Positions 7,613-14,361 of a stretch of 29,317 nucleotides of DNA are shown here, in pieces. The DNA lies in NCBI GenBank assembly GCA_900768725.1, contig CAAGDU010000018.1:1-29317 (forward strand). The letters run 5' to 3'. The stretch is from Bacteroidales bacterium. GTDB taxonomy: Bacteria; Bacteroidota; Bacteroidia; Bacteroidales; Paludibacteraceae. The position numbers and the translations under genes are program-made. Positions within the stretch are counted from its first letter, which is position 1. Each line of letters starts with the position of its first letter. The notes beneath the pieces were generated by a model that saw nothing but the letters and a program-made list of their open reading frames with translations, made no database searches and was not told where the DNA came from.

Positions 7613-8742
7613 CCCCTACTATTATCATCACCGGTGGCGCAGGATTTATCGGCAGCCACGTTGTTAGGCTATTTGTGAACAAATATCCGGAGTACAGAAT
7701 CATCAATGTGGATAAGTTGACCTATGCGGGCAACTTGGCGAACCTCAAAGACATAGAGGACAAGCCCAACTACCGCTTTGTGAAAGCCGACATCTGCGAC
7801 TTCGACACCATCTATGCCCTGATGCAGGAAGAGCACGTTACGGGCGTTATCCACCTTGCCGCTGAGAGCCATGTGGACCGCTCCATCAAAGACCCCTTCA
7901 CCTTCGCACGCACCAACGTGCTGGGTACACTTTCGATGCTCCAAGCCGCTAAACTCTACTGGGAGTCGCTGCCGGAAAAATACGAGGGCAAACGCTTCTA
8001 CCACATCTCTACCGATGAGGTCTATGGCGCTTTGGAACTGACGCACCCCGAGGGCGTTACCCCGCCTTTCACCACCAAAGCCTCCTCGGCACACCACGAG
8101 GCTTACGGCGAGGAGTTCTTCTTGGAGACCACAAAGTACAATCCCCACTCGCCCTACTCTGCGTCGAAGGCATCGTCTGACCACTTCGTGCGTGCATTCC
8201 ACGACACCTACGGCATGCCTACCATCGTTACCAACTGCTCGAACAACTACGGTCCTTACCAGTTCCCCGAGAAGTTGATTCCGCTGTTTATCAACAACAT
8301 CCGCCATCGCAAGCCCTTGCCCGTATACGGCAAAGGTGAGAACGTGCGCGACTGGCTCTACGTAGAAGACCACGCCCGCGCCATCGACCTGATTTTCCAC
8401 AAAGGCACTATCGCCGAGACCTACAACATCGGTGGCTTCAACGAGTGGAAGAACATTGATATCATCAAGGTGGTAATCAATACCGTTGACCGCCTCTTAG
8501 GGCGTAAGGAGGGCGAAGATATGAACCTCATCACGTATGTAACCGACCGTGCGGGACACGACTTGCGCTATGCTATTGACTCGCGCAAACTGCAAGCCGA
8601 ACTCGGTTGGGAGCCCTCGTTGCAATTCGAAGAAGGCATAGAGAAGACCGTCCGCTGGTATCTTGATAACCAAGCATGGATGGACAACATCACCTCCGGC
8701 GAGTATGAGAAATACTACGAGGACATGTACCAAAACCGCTAA
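7609..8742 (+). CDS. rfbB: dTDP-glucose 4,6-dehydratase
   Basis: The 377-residue short-chain dehydrogenase/reductase has the NAD-binding TGGAGFIGSH motif (8-17), the Thr-Asp-Glu catalytic triad in STDEVYG (T135, D136, E137), and YSASK with Y183 and K187. Further family signatures are NCSNNYGPYQFPEKLIPL and GENVRDWLYVEDHARA. It converts dTDP-glucose to dTDP-4-keto-6-deoxyglucose for rhamnose or other deoxysugars of surface glycans. No rfbA, rfbC or rfbD lies nearby in this window; instead it is coupled to birA by a 4-base overlap. The region SSAHHEAYGEEFFLETTKYN is a family-typical insertion before YSASK. Confidence 0.95.
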   Translation: MTPTIIITGGAGFIGSHVVRLFVNKYPEYRIINVDKLTYAGNLANLKDIEDKPNYRFVKADICDFDTIYALMQEEHVTGVIHLAAESHVDRSIKDPFTFARTNVLGTLSMLQAAKLYWESLPEKYEGKRFYHISTDEVYGALELTHPEGVTPPFTTKASSAHHEAYGEEFFLETTKYNPHSPYSASKASSDHFVRAFHDTYGMPTIVTNCSNNYGPYQFPEKLIPLFINNIRHRKPLPVYGKGENVRDWLYVEDHARAIDLIFHKGTIAETYNIGGFNEWKNIDIIKVVINTVDRLLGRKEGEDMNLITYVTDRAGHDLRYAIDSRKLQAELGWEPSLQFEEGIEKTVRWYLDNQAWMDNITSGEYEKYYEDMYQNR

Positions 8743-8778
8743 ACAATCCGCATTCGACTACTGATACACGGACAATAG

Positions 8779-8857
8779 GACAGCACAGACAGCAATTTCT
8801 TACCTAACAGAGTTTTCGCATATACGTAATATATTAGAAATTGCTGCCTGTGCTGTC
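8779..8857. other. Hairpin with 22-nt arms after rfbB
   Basis: GACAGCACAGACAGCAATTT... at 8779-8800 pairs with 8836-8857 over 22 positions with one G-T pair, around a 35-nt loop. A bulged extension AATAG/CTATT lies outside. No T-run follows, so it is not a standard terminator. It could protect the rfbB mRNA end or be a small mobile-element relic. Confidence 0.6.
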
Positions 8858-8924
8858 GGTCTCTATTCCAAATGTTATGCGCCCAAGGCGTAAATGCTCC
8901 CCCTTGCGCAATTACACACTTACA

Positions 8925-8943
8925 AATTGACATATTGTCAATT
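8925..8943. promoter_or_regulatory. Short perfect inverted repeat (possible operator)
   Basis: AATTGACA and TGTCAATT flank a TAT centre. It lies far (about 220 bases) upstream of the promoter for the S74 gene, so an operator role is only a guess. Confidence 0.3.
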
Positions 8944-8944
8944 G

Positions 8945-8999
8945 GCTGTAGATACGCTGTAGATGCGCTGATGATAGGCTGATGTTAGGCGAAGAATGC
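8945..8999 (+). repeat. 11-nt tandem repeat, four clear units plus one degenerate
   Basis: Units start every 11 bases: GCTGTAGATAC (8945), GCTGTAGATGC (8956), GCTGATGATAG (8967), GCTGATGTTAG (8978), and a weak GCGAAGAATGC (8989). TGTCATTTTGT follows at 9003. The same 11-mer, TGTCATTTTGT, also borders the other 11-nt array at 14074. The rest of the gap 8743-9287 shows no gene. Confidence 0.75.
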
Positions 9000-9164
9000 G
9001 ATTGTCATTTTGTCTCTATTCTTCCCCGTTTACTAACATAATGCATACTCTGCTTTTGGATGCTTGAATCTTTGTTTATTTTAAGTTCGTATGCAAAAAT
9101 GCGCTTCTGCTAAATGCTATAAATTAGTCTGTTACGAAGAAAAGTGCGAAAAACTTTATTGAAA

Positions 9165-9197
9165 TTTGGTTATCTTGGAAAAAAGTAGTATCTTCGC
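9165..9197 (+). promoter_or_regulatory. Bacteroidetes-type promoter for the 9288 operon
   Basis: TTTG at 9165-9168, a 20-nt spacer and TATCTTCGC at 9189-9197 (one mismatch to TAnnTTTGC). It leaves a leader of roughly 85 bases before the start codon. Confidence 0.65.
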
Positions 9198-9287
9198 ATG
9201 CGAGATTGCTGAAATTAAACCAAAAGTATGTTAAAGAACATCTTTTGTGTTGATAATTCTATATTTAACACTTAATTCTTTACCGTT

Positions 9288-10208
9288 ATGAAAAAATTCT
9301 CTTTTTTCGCATTGCTTTTCTTATCGATAACAATGCAGGCTCAAATCAAAGTAGATAGTATTGGACGAACCTTTATTGGTGATAGTACCAATGCTACATT
9401 TCCATCGTCTTATCCTTATCATTACGAGGGGAAATTGGGAAATTTTAGCACAATATGTGCGTATGGCGATTACAATTACGGATTGGCGGTGTATGGCAAG
9501 ACCACATCCGTTTTTGGACCTTCGCTGTACGTATCATCCATATTTAATAATGATCGTCAAGTGGCGATTATAGCCGATGCCGTCAATAATAAACCGTATT
9601 CATCCGGTCGTTCATATGGTATCATAGCGTCTGCCGGTAACCGCACATCTGGATACAACTATGGCATAGTAGGGAACTTAACGGGAACCAATAACGGAGC
9701 AGCTGTTGTAGGAACATTTGGTTGGAATATACCTGGCATTAATGGTCGATATGCCGGTTATTTCTTCGGTAATACCTACGTAACAGGTGTTCTTACCGCT
9801 CAATCTCTTACAACTCTTTCCGATGCACGTTACAAATCGAATATCCGCTCTATTAGTTCGGAAGCGTTGAGCAAAATAGCGGCTCTTAATCCGGTACAAT
9901 ACAACATGCAATCTGGTTCTGCTATCGCATTGGCTAATTCCGTAGAAAGCTCTGATACGGCAAAAGTGGCTGTACAATCGTTAGAATTGGAAGAGTTGGA
10001 AAAAGAAAACAGCAGTATCATTCATTATGGTCTGTTAGCACAGGAGGTGCAAAAGATTTATCCTGAATTGGTATATGAAGATGCAGCAGGGGTGATGAGT
10101 ATTAACTATATAGAACTTATACCGCTTTTGATAATGTCTATTCAGGAATTATCGAATGAAGTTAAGAATCTAAATAAGCAATTAGACGATATTCAGAAAG
10201 ACGAATAG
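9288..10208 (+). CDS. Secreted protein with C-terminal peptidase S74 (tail-fibre intramolecular chaperone) domain
   Basis: The 306-residue protein has a signal peptide (MKKFSFFALLFLSITMQAQ). Its middle is rich in Gly/Asn/Tyr and looks like repeated beta strands (YGIIASAG, YGIVGNL, GYFFGNTYVTG). The C-terminal part from S178 is an S74 domain: S178-D-A-R-Y-K183 (the conserved Ser/Lys self-cleavage pair), LNPVQYNM, HYGLLAQEVQKIYPELV and INYIELIPLLIMSIQEL, ending in a coiled coil. In phage fibres this domain trimerises the fibre and then cuts itself off; here it probably assembles a surface or secreted trimer. It sits 16 bases upstream of a metalloprotease and is first in that operon. Confidence 0.88.
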   Translation: MKKFSFFALLFLSITMQAQIKVDSIGRTFIGDSTNATFPSSYPYHYEGKLGNFSTICAYGDYNYGLAVYGKTTSVFGPSLYVSSIFNNDRQVAIIADAVNNKPYSSGRSYGIIASAGNRTSGYNYGIVGNLTGTNNGAAVVGTFGWNIPGINGRYAGYFFGNTYVTGVLTAQSLTTLSDARYKSNIRSISSEALSKIAALNPVQYNMQSGSAIALANSVESSDTAKVAVQSLELEELEKENSSIIHYGLLAQEVQKIYPELVYEDAAGVMSINYIELIPLLIMSIQELSNEVKNLNKQLDDIQKDE

Positions 10209-10224
10209 ATAATCTTTTACCAAT

Positions 10225-11946
10225 ATGAAAAGGCTGTTTTTATTGTCTATATTTGCAATATGTTTGAATATAGTGCAAGCAAATAATAATCCGAATCTAA
10301 TAAGACCGATTACAAATCAAAGCAATACACACAAAATAAATAGTAGGAATTTATTTGGTTTGAATAATGCAATTGCTACACAAGAAATAGAGATAGATAT
10401 AGATGCTTTGTTTAATTCTGATGTTGTATCACTAAATATAGGTGGAGAGACTTTTGTAGTAGATAGAATCGATGTCGTCCAAAATGAAATAAAAGATTAT
10501 ATCTATTGCGCATATGAATCAGCAGATGTGGAAATGTCTATTTCTAAGTTAGGAAATAACATACAAGGAATTATTAATGGTTCTTCGTTTGGTTCATACA
10601 TTATTGAAACCGTGGGTGAAAATTCATATATTTTAGCCGAACTTGATACTGATGAAATAGCACCGGATGGTCCGTCTGTAAAATTTAATGATGACAATAC
10701 GGATTTAGTAGGATTTGCGAATAATGAATCTCCCGCTGTAACTAAATATGTTCGTGTTTTAGTAATGTATACACCTGAAGCCTTGTCATTAGCTTCGGAT
10801 ATGACAAATAAGGTATATCAAGATATTAATAACGGTAATACAAGTTTTAAAAATAGTGATATCAATGTGCGATTTGAATTAGCATATATAGGACAGATTG
10901 AAGAGAGAGAAGGAAGCTATACATTTCGCCAATTACTTGATAATTTTACTTCCAATGGTGATGGTTTTGCCGATGAAGTACATTCGCTGAGGGAACGATA
11001 TTCTGCTGATATCTGTGTATTGCTGGTTAATAATAATGAGTATTGTGGACTTGCATGGGTTAACGCAAATAAAAGTTCTGCTTTCGCCATAGTTAGAGCA
11101 AGTTCCGGATGCGCAGGAAAGTATTCTTTCACACACGAGATCGGGCATAATGCGGGGTGTCGTCATGATACTGTAGTTGATACATCTGCTTATCCATATA
11201 CGTACGCCCATGGATATGTTCATTATACTGGAACGGCAGTATCTTCTTGGAGAACGATGATGGCTTATAGTACTGCATGTGGTGGCGAGTATTATTGTGA
11301 GCGTATCAGATATTGGTCTAATCCGAATGTTAATTACAAGGGCAATCCTACCGGCGATGCTGTTTGGAGCAATAATGCAAAAGTGTGGGAGGATAATGCT
11401 ATCAAAGTTAGTACTTTCAACACAGATCCTGCTTCAATTAATATAACCAATGCAGATAATTCTACCTCTATGGATTATGCTTGCTGGCGTGCAGCGCAAA
11501 ATATATTTGTTAGTGATTATGTCGTTGAAAGTGGCCAGACCGTAGAAATGTTAGCATCATCTTCTATTACTTTGCTACCGGGCACTACTATCAAAGCAGG
11601 TGCAAAATTCAGAGCCGCCATCGAATCTCCGTCCCCCGATGCAACTTATCCACGCTTTGCACCAAAGCAAAATAATTCCTCAGAACGGTCTAATGACATT
11701 GACATCTCTGTGAAAATATTGGAAAACAATCTAAATCTTGAATTGTCGTTAGAAACAGATTGCAAAAATGCCACTATACGAGTTTATGATGTCTTGGGAC
11801 GATTACAGAGAATGATCTTGGATAAAAAATTGTCAAGTGGAGAACATTCCTTCTATACAAATGTAGGCAATTTGCCTAATGGCGTTTATTTACTCGTTAC
11901 ACAAATTGATGGGAAAAATAGTATTAATAAATTTACAAAATTATAG
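10225..11946 (+). CDS. Secreted M12B-like (reprolysin-type) zinc metalloprotease with T9SS sorting domain
   Basis: The protein (573 residues) has a signal peptide (MKRLFLLSIFAICLNIVQA), a propeptide-like region to about 170, and a metzincin catalytic domain. The zinc site is H304-E-x-x-H308-x-x-G-x-x-H314-D (FTHEIGHNAGCRHD), followed by a Met-turn near M346 (TMMAYS) and the family motif RYWSNPNVNYKG. After about 420 comes a region seen in T9SS cargo (SGQTVEMLASSSITLLPGTT). The last 75 residues form a type A T9SS sorting domain (IRVYDVLGRLQRM ... LPNGVYLLVTQIDG ... KFTKL). It should cross the outer membrane via T9SS and act on extracellular protein. Base composition is clearly more AT-rich than the flanks. 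Confidence 0.9.
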   Translation: MKRLFLLSIFAICLNIVQANNNPNLIRPITNQSNTHKINSRNLFGLNNAIATQEIEIDIDALFNSDVVSLNIGGETFVVDRIDVVQNEIKDYIYCAYESADVEMSISKLGNNIQGIINGSSFGSYIIETVGENSYILAELDTDEIAPDGPSVKFNDDNTDLVGFANNESPAVTKYVRVLVMYTPEALSLASDMTNKVYQDINNGNTSFKNSDINVRFELAYIGQIEEREGSYTFRQLLDNFTSNGDGFADEVHSLRERYSADICVLLVNNNEYCGLAWVNANKSSAFAIVRASSGCAGKYSFTHEIGHNAGCRHDTVVDTSAYPYTYAHGYVHYTGTAVSSWRTMMAYSTACGGEYYCERIRYWSNPNVNYKGNPTGDAVWSNNAKVWEDNAIKVSTFNTDPASINITNADNSTSMDYACWRAAQNIFVSDYVVESGQTVEMLASSSITLLPGTTIKAGAKFRAAIESPSPDATYPRFAPKQNNSSERSNDIDISVKILENNLNLELSLETDCKNATIRVYDVLGRLQRMILDKKLSSGEHSFYTNVGNLPNGVYLLVTQIDGKNSINKFTKL

Positions 11947-11948
11947 TT

Positions 11949-12533
11949 ATGAAAAAGATTATTTTATTCCTAACGATGTTAGGATTATTTATCGCATGCA
12001 ATAATATTGTTATCAATGAAAATGATATAAAGAGTAATGAAAATGATACCATCTCAATTCCTAATGAAGAGAACAATGATGCTAATGAAGAGAACAATGA
12101 CGAGAATAACAATGAGAATGAAGAGAATGGTAAAGATGCAGATAATGATACAGATATAGACAGCACCGAGTGCTACATGCTCCAAGAGTATAATGAATTG
12201 GGAGAACCTGTTGATTCATATTTGTGTATGGTCTTTAAAAGAAAAGCGGGGCATACATTTGATGAAGCATTTGAAGATATTAAACCAGAGTTGGATGTAT
12301 TGGTACAACGAATGGTTGAGGAGGAAAGGAAGGAAAGTATGTACGATGCGGAGAAATGGGAACTTCGTCAAGTTGTCAGGAATGTCAAGAACGCTCCTAA
12401 TGACAAATTAGTATATACTTCTATTGAACTATACATGTATTCAAGAATCTATAATGCCTATATCGTCCTTTACCAATTTTGTGTTATTGATTCAGAAGGC
12501 AATATCTATCATATGATTGAACTGTTAGATTAA
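11949..12533 (+). CDS. Asn/Glu-rich lipoprotein of unknown function
   Basis: The 194-residue protein has a lipoprotein signal (MKKIILFLTMLGLFIAC, lipid Cys at 17). About 45 residues of low-complexity Asn/Glu/Asp follow (repeats such as EENND), encoded by imperfect repeats of AATGAAGAGAACAATGA. The globular C-terminal part (about 75-194) contains KAGHTFDEAFEDIKPELDVL and ends YHMIELLD; I do not recognise it. The start lies two bases after the protease stop, so the two are co-translated. Being the membrane-anchored partner of a secreted protease, it could be an inhibitor, anchor or maturation helper, which is inference from position only. Confidence 0.75.
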   Translation: MKKIILFLTMLGLFIACNNIVINENDIKSNENDTISIPNEENNDANEENNDENNNENEENGKDADNDTDIDSTECYMLQEYNELGEPVDSYLCMVFKRKAGHTFDEAFEDIKPELDVLVQRMVEEERKESMYDAEKWELRQVVRNVKNAPNDKLVYTSIELYMYSRIYNAYIVLYQFCVIDSEGNIYHMIELLD

Positions 12534-12543
12534 AATAAAGCCA

Positions 12544-13037
12544 ATGGTTGCAATGGGAGATGCAGAGTTGCCTATTTATTACGACAGGACCATTCATGTT
12601 TCAGAATGTTACAATCCATAGAAATGGTGCTACATTGTCTGTCTCTGCTCCGTCTGACAGTTGTAAGATTACTTTATCTAACGTTGGACAAGGAGGTGGT
12701 TTCATGCAAACATTTGACAACGTTTCATCTGCCACTTTCGTGGATGTACCAAATTCTTGTACAATAAGTTATTACAAAACATAACTACGTCCCTTATGTA
12801 CAAACTACAGCAAACTGCCATCTACAGAATGAAACCATTACACAGGATGTGGTCATAACAGGGTGCGATGAGTTTCATATAGGTAACCATATAGTTGATT
12901 ACGAGTCGGCAGGAGATGTTGTTTTACTGAGACGGGGAACTTACAAATAACCACTCCCGGAACGGTTAGTATACAAGGAGGTTTTTTCACTCAAGCGTGG
13001 TGGCACATTCTCTATACACAAAAGCGCACCTGAATAA
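12544..13037 (+). pseudogene. Remnant of a gingipain-like (C25) protease C-terminal region
   Basis: Coding-like sequence continues through three frames. Frame from 12544: MVAMGDAELPIYYDRT. Then the frame of 12548: GPFMFQNVTIHRNGATLSVS to CTISYYKT. Then from 12783: NYVPYVQTTANCHLQNETIT to LRRGTYK and stop at 12948. Then from 12947: ITTPGTVSIQGGFFTQA. Finally a frame ending GGTFSIHKSAPE, stop 13037. Stitched together they give one sensible beta-rich protein end. GDxELPIY followed by a strand-rich domain is how the post-catalytic part of gingipain-like proteases looks, as I recall the family. At least four frameshifts are needed, so it is broken. The catalytic part is absent. Family assignment is moderate, decay is clear. 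Confidence 0.7.
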
Positions 13038-13080
13038 ATAATACAATCCAAGTACTTGTCAAATTACAAATTGTTAGATT

Positions 13081-13968
13081 ATGAAAAGAAAACATTTTAT
13101 CTATGTGTTAGGGCTTGTTTTTGCCTCTATAAGTCTTGAAGTGTATGCAGAGCATGCTAACCTGTTCCCTACTTTGGCGGGATTGAGTAGGACACAGAGA
13201 ACTGAGTTCTTCGATAGTGACATGCCGAATCTGACCTATGCGGTGCAAGCCTTGGGTGAGGTAACGATACAAGGCAAACAATACTTGCAGTTCGAGGAGT
13301 CCGGCATGTATCTGCGTGAAGCGGATGGCAAGGTGTATCTGTATAGCGGTAAGGGGGATGAGGATTTAGTGCTGTACGATTATACCCTAAAAGTCGGCGA
13401 TGTGTTGCGTACAATTGAATGGGAAGACGACTCGTTCACGACATTTTCGTATGGTTTAACGGGGATGACAGTGGTCAAAGTAGAGCCGATTACGTTGTTG
13501 GATGGACAAGAATACAAGAAGTGGACGTTTGACAATGGTGTAGAGTACGTGGAGACAATAGGTTCATATGGTAATGGCGTTTGGGCTGGCGATTTCTTCC
13601 GCTTGGCTCCGCAGGTGATTCCGGTCAGTCTGGTTAATGTTTATTGCGTATGTATCAGTCGCAATGGGCAACTGCTGTACGAGATGCCGGCAGAGGAGCA
13701 AAAACGCCTAAATACCCATTGTATGTCTATTGACGATCCCGAGACTGCTGTGCAAAATGTTACGGCTACGCAATATGATTATCAAGATGGGGTTATCTCT
13801 GTACAGGTGCCGAATGCACAAATGCGTTTATACGATATGCAGGGACGTTGCTTGCAGCAAACGATGCAGCCAAGTATGGATGTCTCTACTTTGTCGGGCG
13901 GTATATACGTTTTGCACATTGCTCAACCGAATGGTGAAAGCAAGGTCTTGAAAATTGCGACCCGATAG
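13081..13968 (+). CDS. Secreted T9SS cargo protein of unknown function
   Basis: The 295-residue protein has a signal peptide (MKRKHFIYVLGLVFASISLEVYA), a middle domain of alternating strands (YLQFEESGMYLREADGKVYL, TLKVGDVLRTIEW, KKWTFDNGVEYVETIGS) and a type A T9SS sorting domain at the end (MRLYDMQGRCLQQTM, LSGGIYVLHIAQPNGESKVL). The middle part resembles the uncharacterised Bacteroidetes secreted domain with repeated DGKVY/EYVETIG motifs; no catalytic site is evident. It is followed by a strong terminator. GC content is higher than in the preceding island, so it may not belong to that island. Confidence 0.8.
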   Translation: MKRKHFIYVLGLVFASISLEVYAEHANLFPTLAGLSRTQRTEFFDSDMPNLTYAVQALGEVTIQGKQYLQFEESGMYLREADGKVYLYSGKGDEDLVLYDYTLKVGDVLRTIEWEDDSFTTFSYGLTGMTVVKVEPITLLDGQEYKKWTFDNGVEYVETIGSYGNGVWAGDFFRLAPQVIPVSLVNVYCVCISRNGQLLYEMPAEEQKRLNTHCMSIDDPETAVQNVTATQYDYQDGVISVQVPNAQMRLYDMQGRCLQQTMQPSMDVSTLSGGIYVLHIAQPNGESKVLKIATR

Positions 13969-14012
13969 GCAGTCGGAAAGGTAGTGCCTATGATTCGTTG
14001 TCCGCTCAGCAT

Positions 14013-14051
14013 CTTCGGCACTCAATGCTTGTTGTGCCGAAGGCTTTTTTT
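14013..14051 (+). terminator. Rho-independent terminator after the T9SS cargo gene
   Basis: CTTCGGCAC (14013-14021) pairs with GTGCCGAAG (14034-14042), 12-nt loop, followed by GC and seven T. Confidence 0.88.
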
Positions 14052-14073
14052 GTAGCAAAGTGTCATTTTGTAT

Positions 14074-14117
14074 GGGTAGCGCGAGGGTAGCCCAAAGGTA
14101 GCGCAAGGGTAGCGGAT
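14074..14117 (+). repeat. 11-nt tandem repeat, four units
   Basis: GGGTAGCGCGA, GGGTAGCCCAA, AGGTAGCGCAA and GGGTAGCGGAT start at 14074, 14085, 14096 and 14107. TGTCATTTTGT (14061-14071) precedes the array and also occurs beside the 11-nt array at 8945. The remainder up to the gpmI promoter (14118-14298) shows nothing recognisable. Confidence 0.78.
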
Positions 14118-14298
14118 TGGATACGGATGATGCCGTTGGCAAAACGTTAGCAAATAGGGGTATTTTGTGTTAATTTGTAAATGGGAAGTCTATTTGCAAA
14201 AGGTAGGTTATTGTTTTTTGCATATCCTTTAAGCGGGCTTTTTGGGGGCTTGTGCGGAGAGAGATTGCACAATAGAGTTGGCAGTTTTGCAAAGTTTC

Positions 14299-14330
14299 TT
14301 GCATAATTGACGAAAAATGTGTATCTTTGC
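14299..14330 (+). promoter_or_regulatory. Bacteroidetes-type promoter for gpmI
   Basis: TTG at 14299-14301, a 20-nt spacer and TATCTTTGC at 14322-14330. The leader to the ATG is about 25 bases. Confidence 0.82.
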
Positions 14331-14361
14331 ACCGGATTTTGAAAAAGCAATACAAAAGATT

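Noticed and set aside
9288..10208. Prophage tail-fibre gene
   Set aside because: It has a signal peptide and its own promoter, and no other phage gene lies nearby; the S74 domain also occurs in bacterial surface proteins.
12548..12784. Short open frame as an independent gene of 78 residues
   Set aside because: It is only the middle piece of a protein that continues in other frames on both sides, so it is described as a pseudogene.
14317..14361. Longer N-terminus for gpmI
   Set aside because: It would overlap the -7 box of the promoter; the family starts at MKKALLMILDGWG.
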